Shown in pieces: positions 33,972-44,583 of a DNA stretch of 64,000 nt. Numbering within the stretch: the first letter of the stretch is position 1; every line of letters starts with the position of its first letter. The position numbers and the translations under genes are program-made. The stretch is taken from the NCBI GenBank assembly GCA_016584495.1, contig WAID01000012.1, positions 682,001 through 746,000 on the forward strand, read 5' to 3'. The DNA comes from Celoporthe dispersa (Eukaryota; Ascomycota; Sordariomycetes; Diaporthales; Cryphonectriaceae). The notes beneath the pieces were generated by a model, which was not told the DNA's origin, searched no databases, and saw only the letters and a program-made list of their open reading frames with translations.

Positions 33972-36400
33972 GATGGGGGCCACGGCCAAGCTGCTCATCT
34001 TTCGTGGCTGCTGAGAGGCTGCGATTTCCAATAAGATCCAAATTTCCTCAGGGCGGGCCAGAGCGGCTCGCCCGAGGAGGCCGCGGGATGACAAAGAAGT
34101 TGTTTCTGCCCTGACCGGTCCAGAAAGCCCCTTGACTCTCGAGGAAGGACGGGAGCGAGCCGCATGATGCAAGTCCAAGGGAGCATCCAATTCTGGACAT
34201 GCTGACGCGGGGCCCTGGCTCGCCTGCTCAACGGGTCGGAAGGAGAGTTGCATTGCCGCAGGGAACATACTGTCGAGCCGTTCCAAGTGAGCGCCATCAA
34301 CAAAACATCACCCTCGGCTCTGCACGGGGTCCAGTGGACGGTGTGGAGCGGAGTGCGCGTCTTGTCCCCAACGGGCAAGCCATGAGCCCATCTTGCAGCA
34401 GACCGATGAAGTGGGAAGATGTGACGGTGAGGGGTTGGTTGACCACTTGCATGAGGCTCCTCCTGGTTCCCGAAAAGAAAAGAAAGAAAAAAAAAAAGCC
34501 TTCCTTGTTGCTACTCGGTGGAAATCGCCCAGGCAGGAGAAGCAAATAGCCGAGGCGCACACGCTTGCAGGTTATTATCATGCCGCTGTACCATACATAG
34601 TACATAGCACAAGTATCACTGCACGCCCGCCGCGGCAGAGGGTTCCAGACCTTGAAGGGCCCGTGGGGGTTCCCGCGGCATTTTGAGCAGGTACCCGGCC
34701 GTCTGCTGTCGCTGTAGCCTTCCTCGAGGGCGTGGTCCGCAGCCACCGAACGGTGTCGGTTCTTGTCGTCTTCCGACTCTTCAGCCTTGCTCCTAGATCC
34801 AGCAGCGGGACGTCTTCGTGACTGTGCCGACGGCTGTTCCTGACACCAGCAAGCTAAAACTGGCGTGATGGGCAGAGGGAGCTTGACCGACAAGGTGAGG
34901 CCACCCCGTCCGGGCCCTAGGCCCTGAACCTCAAACCTGAGACGGGCGACAGAGTGGTGGTGGTGGTATGCGGTGGGGCCGCAGCCGAAACCCCATGCCT
35001 GGGTGAGCAACTCTTATCTCGTCTGCCCCCACTGCCATGCGCCATGCGGGATTCTCCTCCCACTCTCACCTCGTCATGCAGAAACATCCCCTGTCCTGCC
35101 CTCCGCACCCGTGCGACGTGCAGCCGGTAAAGAGGAAAAGAAAAAAAGAGAAGAGAAGAAAAATTCTAATGAGGCGGATATTAAGCTTTGTGGAGACCCT
35201 TTTTCTCTCTCTCTTTTTTTTTTCTGTGCTGATGATCGAAGAAAGAGGCAGCTGCATACGTGTTCGAGTCTCCATACCGTAGCATCTGTCTGTTTGTGTG
35301 TGTGTGTTGTACAACAGGAAGCACCTTTTGGGCTGCCGAGATACCCAGCAGCAAGCAGCACCAAGACTCGCTCTCGAGTTCGAGTTCGAGTCCCACCGAC
35401 GACCCCTCTAGACCCATGGTCAGGACCCCCTAAAAGAGAGAGACAGAGAGAGAGAGAATGTGTGTGTGTGGCTCGTTACTGGCGCCACGAACCAAAGGTC
35501 GCGATGAGGTGCATGCCCAGGAGGGACGGCCCCCGATAGCAAGTCGGCATGTGGATTTGGCGTCATCGGCGGGAACCCTGGGCGTGAGCTTGTGATGCTA
35601 CCATAGTGCATGCTGCTGATCCTTATCTCTGTGCGGTGAGCCTCTCTCCGGTCGATTGGGGGGGAGGGGGAGGGGAAGAGTTTTCGAGCTGAACTGCACG
35701 TAGTTGGCTCTGGGTGGTTATGAGTGGTTAGCGCAGGAGGGCTGTTATCAGATCATCGCTCGACGGGTGCATAATAAGGTTGATTGCTCTCTGTTTGGGA
35801 CCCCAACACGCTGGATAACCTTGGAGATGTGAACTGGGGATGGTGGAAAGGCGTGGTCGCGAACGAGGGAAGGCAAGAGGGCATGTGGGATCTTTCCGTC
35901 CCCGGGGAGGTACAATCGTATTCAGGGTATTCAGGTACCGCGCACTCTTAGCCGGGAACATCCTTGCGTGGGCGTGGGCATGCTGAACGTTGGTACCTCA
36001 CTAAGAGATTAGGGGGCACAGGGTGTACCACCCCACCACTACCACCACCACCACCACACCCTAGGCCCTAGTTACCCCCAAAGTCCCTTCCACACCCCCC
36101 CCCCCCATTTCATACCAGCCAACACTATATGCCCACCACACACTGTCGTGCTCGAGAGTCTACTCCAATCCAGTCAATTTTTCCCTCTTATCTCGGCGCC
36201 CGCTGAGCCAGTCGCTTGACCAGGTCCTCAAGTCCCGTCCACGGGATCTGGCATCCTGAGCCCTCTCCTCAGGATGATGGAGGGTGGGCAACAGTAACCC
36301 AAACAAACGTGGGCACTGGGTGTCAAGCCTGTGAGAGGAAAGGAGAGGCGGAGGAGGATCGTTACCTTTTTTTTTTCCTTTCTTTTTTTTCCTCTCCCGT

Positions 36401-37877
36401 TTCCCCCCCTTCTCTTCCCTTGTGTTTATGTTCTTGCCTCTCGCTTTGCCCACCAGGCATTGCCACAGGTATCTCACTACACCCTACGGAGTAAGTCCAC
36501 CCAGGCTTGCTCGACCCTGGTCTGGCCTGGCCTCTGCCCTACCCGACTCGACTCTTTCCTCTTCTCTTCTGCTGGTCTCCTTGTCAACTCACTCCTTCCC
36601 TGGGCCTGGGCTGGCTGACTTGTTTCTCGTCTGTCTTGTGCCATACATCAGTGCTACCACCAGTACTTACATAGTACTCAGGTCACCACCATCCACCCCC
36701 CACCCCCCTTTGGTGGCCTTGTTTCTTGTCCCTCCATCAATAGCCTCAAATCTGCTTCTGAGGCGCATGCACACAGCCTGGACTGTGTTGTGTTGTCTCA
36801 CCCTGTCGTGTTGTCGCAATCTTTGCCTTTCCTTGCCTGATCTTTTCTTTTTCTTTTTTTTTTTTTAAGGTTTTTTCTTTTTTTTTTTTAAAGAATACCA
36901 CCACGCCTTGTTCCTCGCCAATCCCCCGCGCTCGTTCTATCTATCATCGCATCCTCGTTATCAGCAGCACATCCTGTCTGCACATTGGCATATCCTCTCC
37001 CGCGACGCCCAGGCCAGCCTGACCCGAGACCAGCCAGACCACGTCCGATCACATCTTTTCGAGGGCTCCTCCCACAGGCTGGCCTCAACCGTCGTCTTGT
37101 TGTTATCTGGAGGAGAAGCACTCCTGGTCTTTGCCTTATCCCCCGCGAGACCCTCTTTAAAGCTGGAACTCCACCTCGCTTGATATCCTGTCTCTCCGCC
37201 GCCTCAAAGGGAACACTCTCTCTCTCCATCTTCTTCCCCCCTGGCTTCTCTGATCCCAAGGACCCACCTGTATCCCTCCGACTCCCACGCCTGCAGGTCG
37301 CTGTCCCGCCCTCAACCCCTGCCTGGTGACGAGGCCTCTCACATGTCGTGGGGTCTTGAGGTCTCGCTGCTGTCTACTTGACCACGCGAGGCCCCTTCAC
37401 TCGTCCCTAGATATGACGGCCCGCAATTGCTGGAACCAATCTTAAAAAAAAAAAAAACAACCCCCAAACCAAAAACCCAAAAATTACCTACCCCAGGACG
37501 CACGCAGCCCTACCTCCAGACCACCGGTAACCGGTAAAACGGCTGCACCTGCTCGTCACATCTCGTCACCTCCTCCCCCCTGCTGTGCGTCTCTGAGCAC
37601 GGCTTTACGACACTATCCTCCTCCTCCTCCTCCTTCTTCTCAATGTTATATCTCTCTCCCGGACTCCTTTCACCACCCAGCCAGTCTTGACGTAACAACA
37701 CGCAGGAGGCTTAGGCCGTTCGTGTTGTTGTTCCAAAGCTGGCACCATACCACACTCAGGCTCGCCGTTCACCCGACAAGCCTTGTTTAGCCATCTCGGC
37801 AGGAAGGCTGGCTCGTGCTGGATGGTCCTTGTCGGCCCAGTGCTGGTCCACACCCACACCCAGTGCTCCTCCCCAGC
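36401..37877 (+). promoter_or_regulatory. Probable pyrimidine-rich promoter and leader of the Cys/His-motif coiled-coil gene
   Basis: The plus strand is strongly C/T-rich and G-poor from about 36400 to the start codon at 37878. It includes two back-to-back T-rich tracts (36843-36892) and an A14 run followed by C/A-only sequence (37444-37480). Such composition often marks transcribed leaders in filamentous fungi. No transcript boundary can be proven here. Confidence 0.35.
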
Positions 37878-39595
37878 ATGTCTGCGCATGCGTCTCCGGC
37901 CCCCTCGACGGGGCCGACGCCTGAGGCGGACGAGTCCACATTGCCCCAGGGCAACTGCCGCTACATCATGCTCGTGCCTGAGATCAAGGGCAACCGGTGT
38001 GCATGTGTCAACTTCACCCTCAACAAGTCACGACCCGGGGCTACCTGCGAGTGCGGGCATCTCGCCTGCTTCCACCACAGGGCGTCGGAGCCGCCAATAG
38101 ACAAGCAGGAGCTTGACCTGCTCCGGCAGAGGGTACGACAGCTGGAAGAGCTGCTGCTCAGGGGCAGCGACAGGGAGAACGAGGTGATCCAGCGGGTCAG
38201 CGAGCTCGAAGGGGTTGTGGAGTCGAGGACGGAAGAGATGAGCCAGGAGATCAAGAAGACATATGGAAATCTCAACCGGGCGTGGCACTCGATCGAGGAG
38301 CTGGAGAGACGGACCGGCGAGCACGAACGCCGGTTCCGAGGTGTCGTAGGGCATCTGAAGAACGTGGACGACGAGCTGCACGCGCTGCGCGACCGGCAGT
38401 GTGAGCTCAACGACGCCGAGCTCAACCTCGAGGAACGCTTCCTCGAGCTGGTCGAGGCATCGAGGACGGGCCCGAGGACGCCTCGGCGCGGCAGAGGCCC
38501 AGACGCAAGTCCATGTCGGGCCCTACGCGTGCCATCACTGCCTCCCCCTGAGGTGACGGCTCGACAGCGGCGGGCGTCCTCCGGGGCATCACAGCGCCGC
38601 GCGTTTCCACCTGTCGTGCCCGCCCCCAGTGCGCCTGCGCGGCCGTCGCCGGTGCAGCATCCCAAGCCGGCAGCATCGGCTGCCTCGGAGCTCTGGACCG
38701 TCCACGTGTCACTCCTCCCCAACAGCTCACTGCCATTCCCTTTCGAGCGCCACACAAACGCATACAAGCGGTGTCTGTCCAGGGGCCTCCACCAGATGGT
38801 CGTCGTCAACGGCACATCGTCTGACGCATTCGTGTCTGCCATATCGCAGGCCTTCGGCGGCCTGCTGAAGAGCCGACCGTGGGTCCCGCTGCAGGCCAAG
38901 CTCTGCGACGCCGAGCGTCTCCAGGGCCTGCCGATGCTGCGACCTCTGGACCCGGCACTCGTGGGCTCAGGGTACGACGCCGACTTCCTGCGCTCACACT
39001 GCGCCGTGCTCGACACCCACGGCAAGATCGACTCCCTCTATATCGCCATGCAACATTCCACCCTGTCGTGGCACGCCCTCAGGCACTCGCCCATATTCCT
39101 GCCAGGCCTCGAGGCCAGCTGGGAGTACGACCCGATGCTCGACGTGAACGACCCTTTCGAGGATGACGAGAACGTCGACGAGAGCCACCGGCCGTCGGCG
39201 GGGGACTTAGTCGGAGCGCTCCCAAACCTAAAGCGAGCGGCCTCGGAGATCTCGAGGTCGTCGAGTTTCGGAGCCTCGACAGCAGTTGGTGACGTGCCTG
39301 AGCGGCCCTCAAAAGTTCCGCGGACTCCCTGCCCGGTGCCTAACATCCATGAGGACAGGGAGGCAGACGGTAGGAACCGCTTGACATTTCTCTCCTTTTT
39401 TTTTTTTTTGTTTTAATTTCCCCGGTGGTTTCGTGTGTGCGCGCGCATTTCTGGGGCCAGTGGTGTGTTATCGCAGAGTGCGCTTCGCTATTGCTTGAAA
39501 TGAGATACCAGACTCCACTGAAGACCGGGTGGCGCCAAGGAGGCGACCATTGCGGCAGGTGTCATAGATACTTTTGTTCTAGAAGGTGGGCTTAA
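37878..39595 (+). CDS. Uncharacterised protein with CxC...CxCGHLxCFHH motif and coiled coil
   Basis: Function unknown. The start MSAHASPAPS at 37878 is preferred over the in-frame ATG at 37815. Residues ~30-75 hold a Cys/His cluster (LVPEIKGNRCACVNFTLN, then CECGHLACFHHRA) that looks metal-binding. A long coiled coil follows (QELDLLRQRVRQLEELLL to LNLEERFLELVE), then a Ser/Pro/Arg linker. A folded-looking C-terminal half contains ELWTVHVSLLPNSSLPFPFE, HTNAYKRCLSRGLHQMVVVN and ASWEYDPMLDVNDPFEDDEN. A probable last intron 39370-39476 adds an exon 39477-39595 (ECASLLLEMRYQTPLKTGW to stop), giving 536 residues; without splicing the frame ends at 39416 in a poly-Phe artefact. Codon third-position bias switches frame between about 38456 and 38548, suggesting a compensating pair of indels. 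The last exon is tentative. Confidence 0.75.
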
Positions 39596-39596
39596 G

Positions 39597-39630
39597 GAGG
39601 AGAGGGGGAAGGGGGCTGGGGGAGGGGGCG
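39597..39630 (+). other. G-quadruplex-like G tracts at the 3' end
   Basis: Four runs of five G separated by AA, CT and A (39604-39628), right after the proposed stop at 39595, on the coding strand. They could form an RNA quadruplex in the 3' UTR. Confidence 0.7.
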
Positions 39631-41024
39631 TTGGAAGGGATATTCTATAGAGTATGAGATGGATGGTACAAACTCTGGGACCTGCCTAAGCTGTGCAGCC
39701 CGCTGTTTTGAGAGAAACCTTCGCCGCTGGGAAGACAGATCCTGAGCCCGTCATGTTGGTCCCAGGCATAGGGGGTTTGGTGTCTCCCGAGGCTTTTGAC
39801 GTCTGCCGTCTCGACCTCAGAGTCCACATTAGTATTATCTTACACACATTTGTTTTTCTTTAGATAAACGACGTGGTCGGGGAAGAGAGACCTTGTAGTA
39901 ATGGATGATAAAGATGAGAAAACAACACTGATGCTTACGGTGACACTCTCCCGCCCTTGATGAGACTGACTACCAGCCAGCGTGCGGGAAAGGTGAGATC
40001 CCGGACGAGAGCCGCCTTGCTCTGTGGGCAGCTGCTACGTCTTTCAGAGGTTAAGGTTTTTGTTTTCCTTTTTTTTTCCTTCTTTCCCTTGTACTTCTTT
40101 CTGTCTCTCTCCTCTTTTGTCCTTCTCACCTCCTCACCGGGCGAAGCTAGTAAGAAACTCCGCTTATTGATTGCCCTCTTTCCCTCCCTTAAGGCTGTGA
40201 GCTGGTGCGGGCTGGCTCTTGATGCAGGTCGCACAGAGCGTAACGCTGAAAAAAGGCACGTCAGCTCTAATGGGCCCCTTTGGCGTGTGCGCCCGTGTGG
40301 TGTCTGAGAACTAATTGAACAGCGGTCACCGGGCAGGCGAGGGAGCAATTAACGCCACCTCTGGTCTAGGATCTGTCGAATTGTCGCAGGCGGCGGGTGA
40401 TGGTAGCCATCGTAAGTTTCAAGTCACAGCAAGCTCAGAGTAACTTTTCTTTCTCCTTCTTTCTTTTTTCTTTTTGGGTCTGCGCCCACTGCCCATGAGT
40501 GTGCGCTTTGACAAACCCCTTGTCAGCTGGCCTATCCCGAGTCTATACGTCTACTACCCAGGAGCCGTATGCTTGGTATTGTAGGGCAGGTGGTGGTCCC
40601 AGCAATAGACGTATGAGGGGTGAATAGAGAGGCTTATTGAAAAGCACCTGGACTCATTGTCTGTCCCCCTCGTCCCTTTCCCTTTGGTCGGCTCTGGACG
40701 GTTCGAGGCGTCACGGTCGAGACCTAAACGGTCAAGGTACTCTCTAGCAGGGATCCAAGGTGCCTGGCATGATTTTATCGATAAGCAAAAGGGACTCCAT
40801 AATGCAGGAGCCTCGCCCTTAGCGGCTGGCTCTTGATCGCTTACTTCCACCACTCCTCTGATCTCTTGTTTCTGCATACCAGCAGCTTCGCCTATTACTT
40901 TACCGAACCAGATTTCTGTTTCCTCCAAGATCCTGTTGCACCGCCCGGGTCGGCAGTCTCTGACCAAACATCCCTCTATTCTCAGCTCTGGTGCCCATCC
41001 CAGCCGCGAGGCTCCCTCCACACA
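39631..41024. other. Intergenic, to the NCBP3-like promoter
   Basis: No supported gene. T-rich runs lie at 40055-40080 and 40443-40475. The final ~150 bases before the start codon are C/T-rich. Confidence 0.55.
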
Positions 41025-42630
41025 ATGGATGATTTCGACATCGAGATGGGCGACGCGGTCGACGTCCCTATGGAGGAGCCTGAGGTCGCAGACATCCTCA
41101 TTGGCGATGACTTACAGGTACCTCAATCACACCAGCCAGCGTATTCCTACCCGCAGCTTGTCTTTCCCCTCTAACCCCTCACTCCCAGGAGGACGGCGAG
41201 ATCGAAGAGCCCGTGAACGGCGGCGCGGCCGGCGAGGCGCAGAAGCTCGTGCTCAACAAGATACACATCCGCGGCCTCGACCTGATCGACCAGGACCAGC
41301 TCAAGGCCTACATCGCCTCCCAGGTTGGCGGCAGGGGCGCCGACCGCGTCGAGTGGGTCAACGACACGTCCGCGAACCTCGTCTTCTCCACCGACAGCGC
41401 CGCGCAGGAGGCCCTCCTGGCGCTGTGCGCCGTCGAGATCGCAGACGCGACGCAGCTCCCGCCGGGCGAGGCCCTCCCGCCAAACCCGTACCAGAGAGGC
41501 CCGAGGTCGTGCTGCAGGTGCGCTTTGCGCTGGAGAGCGACAGGAAGGAGCGCGGGGCGGCGCAGAGGAGCCGGTTCTACCTGTTTCACCCCGAGTGGGA
41601 CCCAGAGACGGAGGAGGGCAGGCGGAAGAGGGACAGGCAGTACCGTGACCGGCGTGATCGGCGCGACGACCGGCACGACGACAGAGGACGGTACAGGCGG
41701 GGCGGCAGGGGCCAGTACGATGAGCACGAGGAGGAGCCGGAGCCGTTTGATGTCAACCTCTACGATGACGACGCGGGTGCGCTGGCGAGGCGGGAGAGGA
41801 CCCCACCGCGACGAGGTGATCGAGGCCGGAGGCGCGACTCACGGTCGCCATCCCCACGGGCCGGCAGTGACCGCCGCCGCTCCAGGAACAGGGACAAGGA
41901 GCTCTTCCCAAACAGCCGGACAAAAGATCCCCTGCGCTCGGAGCGCGGGGCCTACGCGCGCGGTCGCTCGGCCTCGCCCACGAGAGATGACCGGGACGCG
42001 GTGGAGGACGACCTTGCTCGCGACAGGGAGGCTGTCCGGAACAACCGCGAGAAGGCGCGGTCGATCAAGGAGCGCATCTACAGCAGGGGGGGGCAGCGAC
42101 GGGAACAACAGCGGGCCTAGGGAGCTGTTCCCCGCCGGCGGGGGCACGAGGGAGCTGTTCCCTACCGACAAGAAGGAGCTGTTCCCCGCCAAGGCGACAG
42201 GGCCGGGCAGGGCAGCGATGGATCAGGTGCCAGCTGATGTGCTTGAGGGTATGAGATGTCTTTCTTACGACGGCGCTGTCGAGCCCCTCGACGGGTGCAC
42301 CCCTTCTTCTGCTTCTTGTTGTTCTCCTCCTCTGTCTTTCTCTCCACCCCCATCGTTTTTGAGGCCGACCGCCAGAGCGAAGCGCAACAAGATGGTAACA
42401 ACTACAGATGCAGATCGTAACGCCAATGGCACCTTGTCGATACGCGGTACCGCGCGGCAGACCAACCAGGGATCAGGGATCATGACGATCAAGGGTACGG
42501 CGAAGTCGGTCAAGGAGCTGTTCCCCAACAAGTTCAACGACAGCAACAGCAATGTCCAGAATGCCGGCAAGGAATTGTTCGCGGAGCAGGCAGGCCGCAG
42601 ACGGCAGAGGGCGAGGATCTCTTCGACTGA
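41025..42630 (+). CDS. NCBP3/DUF2414-type nuclear cap-binding subunit with ELFP-repeat tail; three frameshifts
   Basis: Likely fungal homologue of NCBP3, an RRM-like nuclear cap-binding and mRNA-export factor. Exon 1 is 41025-41117 (MDDFDIEMGDAVDVPMEEPE), intron 41118-41188, then EDGEIEEPVNGG. The RRM-like core reads KIHIRGLDLIDQDQLKAYIA and RVEWVNDTSANLVF, followed by VVLQVRFALESDRKERGAAQ and SRFYLFHPEWDPE, then an Arg/Asp-rich region. The tail repeats [KR]ELFP or a close form six times (KELFPN, RELFPA, RELFPT, KELFPA, KELFPN, KELFAE) and ends RRRQRAEDLFD. Frame needs a C added at 41476-41478, a G removed from G8 at 42086-42093, and a base added near 42611-42613. A second intron probably lies within about 42250-42385 (GTATGAG donor, pyrimidine-rich 3' half); its acceptor cannot be fixed. 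Confidence 0.85.
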
Positions 42631-42677
42631 GCTCATGGCTCGACCATGTGGAGCGCCAGATTATATGAGAGCAAGGC

Positions 42678-42725
42678 TTTTTTTTTTTTTTTTTTTTTTT
42701 TGGTTGGTTGGTTGGTTGGTTGGTT
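42678..42725 (+). repeat. T24 run followed by (GGTT)n tetranucleotide repeat
   Basis: A run of about 24 T is followed directly by six GGTT units, starting about 50 bases after the NCBP3-like stop codon, so probably in the 3' UTR or at the polyadenylation region. Confidence 0.9.
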
Positions 42726-44583
42726 GCTTGGCCGGTCGCATCGCCAGCGCAGCCTGTGCGACTCTCGTGCCGTATGGTCACCTCTACTCGCCTTGATTGA
42801 CCTCTCGACTCCAGCTTCGGACTGGCCTCGTGCTATGACCACCTGCAACCCCAGCAACGCAATTAGCCCTGTGCGGTCACTGGAGGGCGAAAACAATACA
42901 CGAGGCGTGGCAGATAGTCGGCGTGTCTTGGGGGATCTAGAACAGGTGAGGCTACCTCCTTGATACCAGCTTGTTCTCGGCTCGCGTGCTCATCATCACC
43001 ATCATCGGTTCTAGTTAGCGTGGCACCAATTTAAAGAGCATTATAGCCGGGTTCATGATTGTGGCAGTGCCATCGAAGGGTGGAAGTTCCTAGTCATCTC
43101 GTGATGATGAAGAGGAGAGCATGGAAGACACTGCTTGGTCTTGTTCTCAAGAGGGAGAAAGGAAAGAAAGGAAGAAGGAGAAGAAAAAATACCAAAGGTA
43201 TACTTCTAATACAGATCTGGTCTCTAACAACCTTGACGCCCCCTTCACGATTTTGCGGGTGCCCCGTTGACTGTGACTTCAAAGACGATCTTGTGCAATC
43301 AACCCGAAAGAATAGAACGAGTGTCATTGCTGTGGCTCAATAATACAAATGGCTGGGGAGCGTCTAGCCTGGACCGGTCCGAACATGGGGAGGGGGAAGC
43401 GGCTGTTGGGCAGGAAGGCACGACTGGAAGGGAGTCAACAGTGTGGTCACAAAGCCTACCTGATGGCCCCTCGACTAGCAAACCCCAAAACAAATATTTC
43501 TACCCGCCATCACACTCACCACGCCGGTGGCAGCATCATCATCATGGGTGGCTGGTGAGGCGCGTGGGGTTACCAGTCTCGCGTACGTGTTCGCGCCAGA
43601 GCCAGGTGGTGCTCGATTCACCTTCTCCCTCACCTTGCGCTGAGTACACCTTCACTGTCGATTCCGGGTGCTTCACCCTCCGCTGCGAACAAACGCAATC
43701 CTGCAGGCCCAGGCCTTTTTTTCCCTCTCCTTCTTCCCGCTTCTCTTTTTTTTTTTAATACATTCTACGGGCCTCATCCCATCTTCTGTTATTGTCGAGC
43801 CCATTGTCTGTGCCCTGGAGAATTTAAGAGAAAAGCAAAAACAGGCCTATTGTTGTCTATCTTTTTTAGACAATAATTAGCACTTGTATTCACAACTGGC
43901 TAGGAATAGCGGTGGTTGGGGCTGCGTAGCGACTTTGACTCAACTTTCGAGTCCGACCTTCACCTCTCGACCTGGTACATCGTCTTGTCAGTTTGACTTT
44001 TTTCTTTCCAGATACGAACATCGACGTTGTCTTTCTTCATCTTCCTTCTCTTCCCCTTCACACCTTTCTCTTCCTCTGTTCTTACAACGCGTCTGTAGGA
44101 ACCGAGACTTCACCTCAGGTTTTTTTCACTGCCACCAGTTTCCATTTCACCATACACATACACACAAACAGCACCTTTGCCTCGATCACTGCGCCTGTTC
44201 TGACGAGTCCACTGCAAAGTACATAGTCAGAGACAACTCGACGAGGATATTTTCTTCTTTCTCTGTTCGGTCTTGCGCTGGTTCGCTTCTGCTTACCGCG
44301 TTGTCTTCTTGCCCACCACACACACACACACTCTCTCTATCTTCCCCCCAAGACATCTTCCCACCCTTCAACTTCGCCCACTCCCACATCTCATAACGAG
44401 ATTTTCCCAGGAAAGTTCTCTCAGTGTTTATTTGCGGACGTGAGACTTCTCGCGTTCGCACCAAGCATCGAGGTTTCGAGCTCCTCACTGGAGGCACCAT
44501 CAGCAGTCGCGCGCGTCTTGCCTTGCCCTTCGCGATACCCTCTCCTTCGACGGGACCGCGTTTTCGTCAACCCAAAGCTCATT
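42726..44583. other. Intergenic with C/T-rich promoter/leader of the PPPGF-repeat gene
   Basis: No supported gene. From about 43900 to 44583 the plus strand is C/T-rich (for example TCTTCCTTCTCTTCCCCTTC at 44041), which is a likely promoter or leader for the gene starting at 44584. Confidence 0.5.

Larger units (their letters stand above)
32379..36400. other. Gene-free divergent interval upstream of two genes
   Basis: No supported gene. ORFs up to about 255 residues here are low-complexity or antisense to microsatellites. It contains (GT)12 at 33055-33078, a long (CA)n at 33924-33968, (GA)n at about 35438-35456, and G-rich quadruplex-like blocks at 33487-33503 and 35658-35676. Confidence 0.6.

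Noticed and set aside
35265..35400. TTCGAGT box-B-like sequences suggesting tRNA
   Set aside because: Flanking bases do not form a T stem or acceptor stem; it is a TCGAG-type short repeat.
36055..36080. CCCTAG-type sequence resembling telomeric repeats
   Set aside because: There are only one or two degenerate units and no tandem TTAGGG array.
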